A DNA stretch of 64,000 nt from a candidate division CSSED10-310 bacterium (GTDB taxonomy: Bacteria; CSSED10-310). A model generated the notes under the pieces. The model saw only the letters and a program-made list of their open reading frames with translations, was not told the origin of the DNA and did no database searches. Numbering within the stretch: the first letter of the stretch is position 1; the number at the start of each line of letters is the position of its first letter. Below are positions 36,328 to 44,154 of this stretch, piece by piece. The translations under genes and the position numbers were made by a program. The stretch is from positions 259,175 to 323,174 of the forward strand of contig JAFGEQ010000006.1 of NCBI GenBank assembly GCA_016931515.1, in the 5' to 3' direction.

Positions 36328-37304
36328 CTGCGACGATTTCTCAATTCCTGAGGTGATATCGGTTTCCGATCGTCCTTCATTGCACTCGAATGAGAACGTC
36401 CAATCCTTAGATTATCTGCAGTCGTTGTATCCGGTGCCATTTCGCGGGAAAGTTCTCTTCTGCTACTTTCCTTTTGCCCTGTTTTGACTCCGTAATGGTC
36501 TGCAGCCGAACGCCGTGAACGGCGACCATGGCGTATCTCCGTCCGTGACGCAGAGGTCTCCTCCACCGGTCCTGGTTGCAACACAGTGGGTTCAGGTTTC
36601 TCGGTAATCCGGCCAGGTTTTCTTTCCGCCACTATTTCTCGTCTAAACTCTTCATGGGTTCGCTGGGATGGTGTGTTTTTAGCAACCACCAGCATGTTTC
36701 CCGCCAGAGGACGAAATGGCAGGGACAGGTAAATCCGGGTCAGGAGCGGAGATGGCGGCAGCCAGGACTTGAATGAATACGGCAAAAATCGACCCTCCAC
36801 ATGCTCGATGACAAATCCGCGAGACACCAGATAATCCGAGAAACTGATATGAGTAAAAACCTGTACGTGCGTATAATCATCAAAGTAGTGACGGCAAACA
36901 TACTTATAGTTGGGAAGCATCGTTATCAGGATACCTCCGGGTTTGAGAATGCGCCGCAGGTGATCCATAACCCGGTTCAATTTATCTCGCGTCAGGTGTT
37001 CATACAGAAAACTCGAAAACACGGTATCGAATTGGGCATCTTTGAAGTGCCGCAAATTTTCACAATCCCTGACGTGCCGGATGACAGATGGATCTGCGTA
37101 ATCCGTCAAAATGGACGATCTGTCGAGGGCGTGTTTCTCACGGGCATGCACTTGGTTGATAAATGAACAATATCCTGCACCGAGTTCGAGAATAACTGCA
37201 TCCGCAGGAATAAACCGTTGCAGATAACGTGTAATCTCTGCCCAAACGGCATCCCGCTTTGGTTCATAGCTTAATCGGGTGCTAAAATAAGTATCTTCCG
37301 GCAT
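36318..37304 (-). CDS. Class I SAM-dependent methyltransferase with basic C-terminal tail
   Basis: About 328 residues. AdoMet-binding motif VILELGAGYCSFI (about residue 40) with the acidic second strand and the DAQFDTVFSSFLYEHL segment identify a class I methyltransferase; ILKPGGILITMLPNY is the usual later strand. The last 115 residues (after about 215) are rich in Arg, Lys, Ser and Glu (GRRSRRSAADH, ELRNRRRKK) and probably disordered; they may bind nucleic acid or a partner. ATG 37304 is preferred over GTG 37325 since GGAGG lies eight bases upstream. The cobalamin radical SAM gene upstream ends 23 bases away, so the two may act together. Confidence 0.75.
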   Translation of the reverse strand: MPEDTYFSTRLSYEPKRDAVWAEITRYLQRFIPADAVILELGAGYCSFINQVHAREKHALDRSSILTDYADPSVIRHVRDCENLRHFKDAQFDTVFSSFLYEHLTRDKLNRVMDHLRRILKPGGILITMLPNYKYVCRHYFDDYTHVQVFTHISFSDYLVSRGFVIEHVEGRFLPYSFKSWLPPSPLLTRIYLSLPFRPLAGNMLVVAKNTPSQRTHEEFRREIVAERKPGRITEKPEPTVLQPGPVEETSASRTEIRHGRRSRRSAADHYGVKTGQKESSRRELSREMAPDTTTADNLRIGRSHSSAMKDDRKPISPQELRNRRRKK

Positions 37305-37327
37305 TCCATTTTCCTCCACGCACACAA

Positions 37328-38689
37328 TCAGCTCATCAGTCGATGCTTGAGATATGATAAGAAGAATCGCGCCTGATTATGAAAGCTCTTGAGATCCCTG
37401 TCTTTAAGTCGACCGGCCACATAACGGGGTCGTAAATAGAAGGACCTGAATGCTTTCATTGTCACATGCTCAAGCGATTCATACGGAACAATCCCGGTAT
37501 ACGCCTTCGGGAAGAGGTCACCTTTCAGATCCGCTGCCACCTGGTTATGAAACTGAGTGCCGGGATAAGGAAGTGCGATATGAAAACTGGCAAATGTTGG
37601 ATTCAGTTTACGGGCAAACCGGATGGTTTCATCCATATCCTCCAGAGTTTCCCCCGGAAGGCCGAACATAAAAAAACAGACCGTCTGCATCCCTGCCTCC
37701 CGCGCGGCACGAAGACCTTTTTCAATCTGTTCGAATGTGATTCCCTTGTTAAGTGTCTTCCTGATTTTTTCCGATCCCGTTTCAACACCAAAATGAACAA
37801 TCCTGCATCCAGCCTGTCTCATCAATTTAAGCAACGGAAGATCCACCGAATCCGCTCTCGTTTGAACGCACCATTGCAGAGGAGACCCTCTATTTATCAA
37901 GTGGTGACTCACTGCTTCCGCCATTTTTCTGTTCACCGTGAATTCCAAATCAATGAAATAGGCGGTCCGGGCCCCCACGCGATCAATGATGTAGTCGATC
38001 TCGCCAATAAACTGTGGAATACTTTTCGTGCGGAATCCAACCCCATACATGTTCTTCACACAGAACATACAATCATACGGGCAACCCCTGGATGCCTCCA
38101 ATAATGCAAACCGTTGCCCCAATACTTCATATTGGTACCGGTTGATATCAATCAGATCGTAAGCAGGGATCGGCAATTGATCCAGATCCAGTAGCGGTCG
38201 GTCGGATGTTTCGATCAGTTTGTCTTCCTTTTCGAACGTGATTCCGCGAATCTCCTCCAATGGTTTCCCACTGCAGATATCAACAACAACCATCTCCGGC
38301 TCATTCCTTATAACACCCGCGACACCGGTTCTTTCAAGTATCTCCCGAGGCCGCACGGTGCCGTGTGTTCCCATCAGGAATACCCGGGGACACACTTTTT
38401 TCAGATGAGATACCACCTGAAGGAATGGGTCCAGATTCAGATTCGGGCACTGCCAGCGATCAAGGCTTGCCGAAGTGACAAAGACATTATCAACGTTTCG
38501 GGCTTTTTCAGCCAAAGCATCATACGTCAGTTTTTCTACTCCGGCATCAACCAACTCAACCGAAACAGACTGATTCCGCAGTAATGCAGCGATGTTTAGC
38601 AGTGATAATGGCGGCCAGTTCCGGTTATACGTGGAATCGCCCGGGTCAATCGGATATGTCCAGCTCGGTTTTACTAATAGTACTTTCAT
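37328..38689 (-). CDS. Cobalamin-binding radical SAM protein
   Basis: 453 residues. The N-terminal 130 residues form a B12-binding Rossmann-like domain (VLLVKPSW, LSLLNIAALLR, VSVELVDAG). The radical SAM core starts at RGCPYDCMFCVKN with the three cluster Cys, and IVHFGVETGSEKIRKTLNKG is a conserved family strand. Such enzymes methylate unactivated carbon or catalyse ring and rearrangement chemistry in lipids, sugars and natural products. Its position between a methyltransferase and a sulfatase-like membrane protein suggests work on an envelope molecule, but substrate is unknown. Confidence 0.85.
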   Translation of the reverse strand: MKVLLVKPSWTYPIDPGDSTYNRNWPPLSLLNIAALLRNQSVSVELVDAGVEKLTYDALAEKARNVDNVFVTSASLDRWQCPNLNLDPFLQVVSHLKKVCPRVFLMGTHGTVRPREILERTGVAGVIRNEPEMVVVDICSGKPLEEIRGITFEKEDKLIETSDRPLLDLDQLPIPAYDLIDINRYQYEVLGQRFALLEASRGCPYDCMFCVKNMYGVGFRTKSIPQFIGEIDYIIDRVGARTAYFIDLEFTVNRKMAEAVSHHLINRGSPLQWCVQTRADSVDLPLLKLMRQAGCRIVHFGVETGSEKIRKTLNKGITFEQIEKGLRAAREAGMQTVCFFMFGLPGETLEDMDETIRFARKLNPTFASFHIALPYPGTQFHNQVAADLKGDLFPKAYTGIVPYESLEHVTMKAFRSFYLRPRYVAGRLKDRDLKSFHNQARFFLSYLKHRLMS

Positions 38690-38760
38690 ATCAATCCCAG
38701 TTCATATTCGGTTTCATCAGCTGCTTAATAATGTCCTCTGTATCACTTTCGCACCCGTTG

Positions 38761-40482
38761 TCAATCGATATATCCCAGCATTCGCAATTCTTCCAGTACA
38801 TCTTTTCCGGGGAGAATCGGAGCGGCAGCATCCGGTGGGTCTGTCTGCTGAACATATTGTGTCAGTGTACTGCTCAAGGCAGTAAATTCATCATATTTCG
38901 GATCCCGCACAGGGTTCGTTTCCGCTGGATCTGAATCGAGATGGAAACCCGTCATTCCGGAGTCATTTTTCCATATCACTTTTCGCGTTTCGGATCGAAT
39001 CGCCCGTTGTTTCATCCGGATGCTGTTCATGTTCGGCTGATGAGCCTGAATATAGACACCGGATCCCGTTTCACAAAAGGCATACCGCTGCGGTAACGCA
39101 TCCGTTTTTCCGAGCCAGGCATCAACGATCTCATTCCGCTCGTCACGGTTGAAGCCATTCACGCCTGTCAACGAATAAACCGTACCCGCAAGGTCCGCCA
39201 GACGCAGTTGTCCGGCTACCAGACGGCTTTCCGGTAAACATCCTTTCAAGAAAGCAATCATCGGGACTTTCAATGATGGATCGTAGAGATCATCCCCATG
39301 AGAAAAGTAATAACCGTGTTCTTCCAGGCTTTCTCCATGATCCGCAGTGATGACGACAAGCGTGCGTTGCAGACGATCTCGTTCAGCAAGATTTCGCAAC
39401 AATTCATTGATTGCATGGTCGACAGCAGACACTTCACCCGCGTAAAGTGCCTTGAATTCATTGATCTGATCCGGATCCGGTTTCAGACCGCGATTGTTTA
39501 TTTCAGCAATCTCCAAAACGGTCTGGGGAAAGCGCGGGGTATGGTCAAGGTACATTTTATCGTACGGGAATCCCGGGCGATAAGGGAAATGCGGGTCGTA
39601 AAAATGCACCCAAGTGAAGCTCGCTTCATCATGAAGTCCTTCCCACCATTTTCTGACCGATGGTATGACCTGATGCCATCGTCGTTCCGCGGGGCGAAAG
39701 GGGCCGTATCGGGTCAGCCCCTGCAAAAGAGTTGACCGGAATACGAGAGGATGAAGCACGGAGGGAGTCAACAGCTGATCGTAGATTTCGAATCCCCTGC
39801 CGAGACCTGACACATCGTGTACGACAGGGAACGCACTGATAAATGCGCCTGTTCGAAAAGAATGATCCCGGAATACCTCCGCCATTGTCCGTGATGCCGG
39901 CGACAGGGGAACTGCGTTGAAGCGACTGCCGTGCATCGGCGGATCCTGACCGGTGAAAATAGTGGCATGACTGGATGTCGTTATCGGAATGGGCGCAACG
40001 GTTTCCATGACCGTCACACCATGTCGAGCCAGCATGTCCAATGTGGGGGTATTGATTTTAGAATTACCGTAAGCACCCAGATGATCAGATCGGCATGTGT
40101 CCACCGTGATGATCAGGACATCCCGATGGGGTTCAGGAAGTGGAAAATGTGGCGGCATGCCCCGAGTCATCCGGGCAGTTGGAGCGACGGGAGTCATAGC
40201 CCCCCACAGATCGATGACCACCAGTGCCAGGAACCAGGCAGCCGGCAGATACGGTCGGTAATTGTCTCTGTGCCTGATCAGCACATACCGGGCTATTCCG
40301 GCCAAAAACAGGCCGAAAAAAGCGATACCTATGGCATATCCGGTTACCAATTGACCCGTCAGTATTACAGGATGTGAAACGATCGGATAGGCAGCACGGA
40401 GTCGGATAACTTCCAGGATGCCCCGCAAAGAACCCAGCAAAAGTCCTCCTAGCCAGAGGTATAACCAACTTGTTCCTTTCAT
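38761..40482 (-). CDS. Membrane-anchored sulfatase-like protein
   Basis: 573 residues. About three N-terminal membrane helices (WLYLWLGGLLLGSLRG, ILTGQLVTGYAIGIAFFGLF, AAWFLALVVIDLWG) precede an alkaline-phosphatase-superfamily catalytic domain outside the cytoplasm: VLIITVDTCRSDHLGAYG with the first metal Asp, then PITTSSHATIFTG at the nucleophile (no formylglycine motif, probably Thr or Ser), FYDPHFPYRP, and ADHGESLEEHGYYFSHG. It ends LRMLGYID, like the two lipoproteins at 21427-25255. Membrane-tethered members include phosphoethanolamine and phosphoglycerol transferases. ATG 40482 is preferred because GGAGGAG lies 12 bases upstream; 40503 is an alternative. Confidence 0.8.
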   Translation of the reverse strand: MKGTSWLYLWLGGLLLGSLRGILEVIRLRAAYPIVSHPVILTGQLVTGYAIGIAFFGLFLAGIARYVLIRHRDNYRPYLPAAWFLALVVIDLWGAMTPVAPTARMTRGMPPHFPLPEPHRDVLIITVDTCRSDHLGAYGNSKINTPTLDMLARHGVTVMETVAPIPITTSSHATIFTGQDPPMHGSRFNAVPLSPASRTMAEVFRDHSFRTGAFISAFPVVHDVSGLGRGFEIYDQLLTPSVLHPLVFRSTLLQGLTRYGPFRPAERRWHQVIPSVRKWWEGLHDEASFTWVHFYDPHFPYRPGFPYDKMYLDHTPRFPQTVLEIAEINNRGLKPDPDQINEFKALYAGEVSAVDHAINELLRNLAERDRLQRTLVVITADHGESLEEHGYYFSHGDDLYDPSLKVPMIAFLKGCLPESRLVAGQLRLADLAGTVYSLTGVNGFNRDERNEIVDAWLGKTDALPQRYAFCETGSGVYIQAHQPNMNSIRMKQRAIRSETRKVIWKNDSGMTGFHLDSDPAETNPVRDPKYDEFTALSSTLTQYVQQTDPPDAAAPILPGKDVLEELRMLGYID

Positions 40483-40547
40483 TCGATCGTGAATCTCCTC
40501 CATCCAGACACCGGGTTATTGTGTATTATCTTGCTCCTTAAAACAAC

Positions 40548-40576
40548 TTGACGCAGATAGCCAAGTTATCTACTCT
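40548..40576 (+). promoter_or_regulatory. Promoter for ferredoxin gene
   Basis: TTGACG (40548-40553), 17-base spacer, TACTCT (40571-40576), 20 bases before the start codon at 40597, with GGAGG in between. Confidence 0.5.
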
Positions 40577-40596
40577 CTGCTGCGGAGGATCAGTAT

Positions 40597-41007
40597 ATGT
40601 TCATGACAGTTTTGATTTCGGTGCTTGTTGTTATTCTTCTAATTCACTCCATGTTGAATCGTACAGCCATGCGCAGATGCAACGAAGATATCGATGAAAT
40701 TCGTTCATCTCTTTTCGAATTACGGCGGAATGCCCGTTCCAAGCAGGCGGAGATCAACAGGAGACTGGCTGAAATCAGGGTTCTTATCTTGAGGAGTCAC
40801 GGAAAAATCCCTGAAAACCGGGTTCCCTTTACAATTACAGCCGATTGTATTGCCTGCGGCACATGCGTGCCGGAATGTCCTGTGAATGCGATTGCTGATG
40901 GCGACATTTACGAAATCGATCCCGAGACATGCATCGCCTGTAAAAAGTGCGCCGACGTTTGCCCGGTTCACGCATGTATCCCAATGACCGGTCCGTCTAA
41001 AAGCTGA
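40597..41007 (+). CDS. Membrane-anchored 2[4Fe-4S] ferredoxin
   Basis: 136 residues. The N-terminal 20 residues (TVLISVLVVILLIHSML) form one membrane helix, followed by a charged helix of about 50 residues that may be a coiled coil, and then a bacterial-type ferredoxin: CIACGTCVPECP and CIACKKCADVCP, each with four Cys. Electrons would be passed at the cytoplasmic face of the membrane. No redox enzyme is next to it, so its partner is unknown. Confidence 0.85.
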   Translation: MFMTVLISVLVVILLIHSMLNRTAMRRCNEDIDEIRSSLFELRRNARSKQAEINRRLAEIRVLILRSHGKIPENRVPFTITADCIACGTCVPECPVNAIADGDIYEIDPETCIACKKCADVCPVHACIPMTGPSKS

Positions 41008-41029
41008 CTATACTGAGTTATCGATTTTG

Positions 41030-41620
41030 TTAATAATGAGCCTTCCGGATTTGGATGATAGCCAGTGTCGATTTTCCCACCTGAAGCGTGTCACCGGGGC
41101 GGATGATGCCCAACGATACCTGGACACCATTCCGAAATGTGCCCCATGTACTGTCCAAGTCCCGAACAACCATCATCTCATGCCCGTATATTTCCAATCG
41201 GCAATGTTCGCGTGATACGCTGATATCACTCAGATTGATGTCACATCCGGTTTTCCCGATCATCACACACGCCTTCTGAACCGGGACCGTCACACCCCGA
41301 TCCGGTCCTTCCGTCACGCCAATGTGATATTCAATACCTATCGGGAGCTCCATGACCAGTCCCCTCAAGCGTCTTTCCAGTTCTTCCGGCGTGAACCATT
41401 CATCTTCGTCCGGACGATAGGAATCATACACCTGTTGCGTGTTCGATGGTTCATCCGGTTCAGTGACCGAGATCAACTCGACACTCACTTTGCCGTTTTT
41501 TTCCGTTAACATGCATTTTGCATCGCATCGGGCGCACAGGAATTCAGCACCGTCGTCAGGTATTGGCAGGAATTTGAACGCATACAGTTTTTTGCATGAA
41601 GGACAATGAAACTGAATCAC
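41030..41620 (-). CDS. Zinc-ribbon plus FHA-domain protein
   Basis: 196 residues from GTG 41620 (GGGAGG upstream). The first 40 residues hold a zinc ribbon, CPSCK and CARCD (Cys6, Cys9, Cys29, Cys32). A linker rich in acidic residues follows, then an FHA domain at about 108-192 with the phosphothreonine-binding signature: IGKTGCDI, SVSREHCRL and DSTWGTFRNG. FHA domains bind phosphothreonine on partner proteins. It lies 57 bases after another zinc-ribbon gene and is probably the last gene of that operon. A Ser/Thr kinase is encoded about 5 kb away. Confidence 0.85.
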   Translation of the reverse strand: MIQFHCPSCKKLYAFKFLPIPDDGAEFLCARCDAKCMLTEKNGKVSVELISVTEPDEPSNTQQVYDSYRPDEDEWFTPEELERRLRGLVMELPIGIEYHIGVTEGPDRGVTVPVQKACVMIGKTGCDINLSDISVSREHCRLEIYGHEMMVVRDLDSTWGTFRNGVQVSLGIIRPGDTLQVGKSTLAIIQIRKAHY

Positions 41621-41676
41621 GGCCGACCTCCCAAGGTTAAAACATGATTAGATTATACCAGCATTTGCAGAAAGGC

Positions 41677-42336
41677 TCAACCAACACTATCCCCAGATGG
41701 AAAACCATCCAAATGCCGGTTGATCGCAACTGACGACCTGTTGATAGAGAATCCCGTGTTCGGATTTACCAGAGATGTATCATGAATTTCGAACGGAATT
41801 GCGTGCAGATCAATCGTCCTGACCAAGGTCGTTATGGAAAGATCGGTCACATCATGATCCCGATCGATCAGAGCGGCAACAACTGAACCGGCCAACTGAA
41901 TCGCATGAGTCTTCCGGATTTGGCATCCGTAGACATTGCGGGGGACACCGTTCTCAGACCAGATCGGTTTAAGTCGCGAAAAATCTACATGAGCGTTACC
42001 ATACAGATTCATCCGTACTATGATCATCCCAAATACCCAGACTTTATCCGGCCGAAAAATTTGTACCCGCTGTTTTACTTCGGAGTTTGTTGAATCGATG
42101 GTAACGTCGATATCGGCACGCCAGACCGGCAGCCAGACAGTACAATCCGGTTTCGATTCCACCCAGTCGGCATATCGCACCGGAATGATAGCCGGCGGAT
42201 CCAGCCGGTAATCCACTGCAATGCCACAGTTACTGCAAAAAAACAGACGATCGGTCAACCATCCGCTCAATTCGTTCCGGCACTTTGGGCATTCAAGGAG
42301 AACGACCTTTGGAGATTCGGATATGTCATTATTCAT
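41677..42336 (-). CDS. Zinc-ribbon protein of unknown function
   Basis: 219 residues. An N-terminal zinc ribbon (CPKC and CSNC; Cys16, Cys19, Cys34, Cys37) is followed by beta-rich sequence with the segment TVWLPVWRADI (about residues 66-76), which recurs in its neighbour. I see no membrane helix. ATG 42336 overlaps the stop of the upstream gene by 8 bases (ATGAATAA), which argues for it over a longer frame from 42390. I do not recognise the family; it probably works in a complex with the two preceding gene products. Confidence 0.55.
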   Translation of the reverse strand: MNNDISESPKVVLLECPKCRNELSGWLTDRLFFCSNCGIAVDYRLDPPAIIPVRYADWVESKPDCTVWLPVWRADIDVTIDSTNSEVKQRVQIFRPDKVWVFGMIIVRMNLYGNAHVDFSRLKPIWSENGVPRNVYGCQIRKTHAIQLAGSVVAALIDRDHDVTDLSITTLVRTIDLHAIPFEIHDTSLVNPNTGFSINRSSVAINRHLDGFPSGDSVG

Positions 42337-43471
42337 GGATATCCACGATTCCTTCCAGCTGCTTCGACAAGAAATCAAGCGTTCGATCATAAAGACGATT
42401 CAACCAGCTGTCCTCGAACTTACCGGTTGCGTGGACCAGGATTCGATCACCTGTCATGATCACTTCGGACCGATATCGCAAGCGATCCCAGCCCAATCCT
42501 GCCAGAGCAGCCAATACAATCATTAGAATAGTGACCGGCAGGCTGATCAGGAACAGGATCAGATCGAGTTTCTGCAAAACCCAACCAACATCAGAGGACA
42601 GCATGCAAAAAAACCGGTAACCCAGCACAATCACGCCACTGCTGATGAATGCCGTCAGCGCGAAATTGATGCTGAAAACCGTTGCACGATTACGGAGCGA
42701 TTGAGGTGCGTTCGCCTTCAGACAACGACCGGTCCCGGCTTCCACAAAAGCTTCGTACAAAGCGCCCTCAAATGTCACGGACAGACGCCAAACCGGAATA
42801 TAAATCAGACGGTCGGTTCTAATGACAACATCGCGGCTCGCCTCAACATCTCTGGCACCGACTAATTCGTGTTGCCTGTCAAGCACATCCCGCGGCACCG
42901 TTCTACTGATCACTACGCCACGCTTTCGCATCTCCCCGGGATCTGCAAAAATTTTCTGCATCTCATCATGTATCCTGAAATCGTCCATCCCCCAATCAAG
43001 GTCCGCAACCGCACAACATAAATGGCGGAATTCCTGGAATTGGATCTTTGTGTCATAGTGCACACTTTTGGGGTCAACCCGCGTCACAGGCGCTCTCCGG
43101 TAACGTTGGGAACCCGAATCACTACTTGCTGCCAGCAATTGTAACTCCCTGAATTTCTTCGTTCGGAACCGCACAACCGATATGCCTTCGGACTCCCAGA
43201 AGGGGACAAAATACAAATTGCTCTCGGATTCCTCCTCAAACACTCTCAAAAATCCTGAGTCCACGGTCCTGTCTTTTACAAGATGATTAACGGCTCGTCG
43301 CCGGGCATCCGCGTCCGAAACCGTCTCCCGAATTTCCAGCTCCTGAAGATCGGATGCCTGAATGACCAGGTTCTTCTTCCCGCAATTCCGGCAAAGAGCT
43401 ACACCGAACCCTTCCGTCTGATCCAGGGATTCCCCGCAAGACCTGCAATCAGGTCGATTGTATGAACTCAT
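42329..43471 (-). CDS. Zinc-ribbon membrane protein of unknown function
   Basis: 380 residues. An N-terminal zinc ribbon (CRSCG and CRNCG; Cys9, Cys12, Cys27, Cys30) is followed by a soluble region with two Pro-aromatic strands (YFVPFWE and IYIPVWRL), then two membrane helices near residues 260-285 and 300-330 and a cytoplasmic tail. Start ATG 43471 overlaps the upstream stop as ATGA; the longer frame reaching 43618 only mirrors that gene. I cannot name a family. The repeated (I/V)PxW motif with the downstream protein suggests a shared fold. Confidence 0.55.
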   Translation of the reverse strand: MSSYNRPDCRSCGESLDQTEGFGVALCRNCGKKNLVIQASDLQELEIRETVSDADARRRAVNHLVKDRTVDSGFLRVFEEESESNLYFVPFWESEGISVVRFRTKKFRELQLLAASSDSGSQRYRRAPVTRVDPKSVHYDTKIQFQEFRHLCCAVADLDWGMDDFRIHDEMQKIFADPGEMRKRGVVISRTVPRDVLDRQHELVGARDVEASRDVVIRTDRLIYIPVWRLSVTFEGALYEAFVEAGTGRCLKANAPQSLRNRATVFSINFALTAFISSGVIVLGYRFFCMLSSDVGWVLQKLDLILFLISLPVTILMIVLAALAGLGWDRLRYRSEVIMTGDRILVHATGKFEDSWLNRLYDRTLDFLSKQLEGIVDIHE

Positions 43472-44154
43472 AGACCGGCTACCCTTTTCATCGTAATCCA
43501 TCGGATCCCAGCTCCGGACACAACGGCTGCCACGCAACCCAGAACCATGGAACCGGTTGATATCCAGACTGCCGTGATGGCGGAGACCAGACCCAGATAT
43601 GCGCCCACAGCGATCCACAGGCTCCTTCTTGTTTCCCCCCGATTCCGTTTGACCGGTGGATTCTCAAGCAATACATCTGCATTATAGGCGTTGATCAACA
43701 AGGGCACGGTGATCTTCCCCCACCCTATACTGACTATGTAAAAAGGTATCCGTATAATTCCTGCACGAGTATTGGATGGATGATCCGCAAACGTTTTATC
43801 CAGTCGTTCCAGCGCTGATTCCAATGGTACATCCGGAGACCTGTCTGTGAAATCCGATTGGAACTCCCCGTGTGATTCAGTTTGGGATACTTTGAATTGA
43901 TAGCTCTGGATCAGGCGGAAGGGAAACCCCGCCGCCGGCAGAAGACATATCTCACCTGAATGGCAAAAAATATAAAAGGGCAGAATTTCTTTCCGGACTG
44001 CTTGAACCGGAGGCATCGGATGATTGAACAGCGCATATGCCCGTCCAATGCAAAGAATAATCTGTTCCTCTTTAACCCGTACCGGCAGAATCTCATGATT
44101 ATGCGTTTCCAACAGTTTCTGCTCCAGATCTGAATCGACCATCGGAAAATCCAT
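43468..44154 (-). CDS. Membrane protein of unknown function in the zinc-ribbon operon
   Basis: 228 residues. A soluble N-terminal part of about 170 residues with a RIPFYIVSIGWGK segment resembling the Pro-aromatic strands of the next gene, then two C-terminal membrane helices (LWIAVGAYLGLVSAITAVWI and MVLGCVAAVVSGAGIRWI). ATG 44154 shares one base with the upstream stop (TAATG), and CGGAG lies nine bases before it; the longer frame to 44394 is unsupported. Function unknown. Confidence 0.55.
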   Translation of the reverse strand: MDFPMVDSDLEQKLLETHNHEILPVRVKEEQIILCIGRAYALFNHPMPPVQAVRKEILPFYIFCHSGEICLLPAAGFPFRLIQSYQFKVSQTESHGEFQSDFTDRSPDVPLESALERLDKTFADHPSNTRAGIIRIPFYIVSIGWGKITVPLLINAYNADVLLENPPVKRNRGETRRSLWIAVGAYLGLVSAITAVWISTGSMVLGCVAAVVSGAGIRWITMKRVAGL

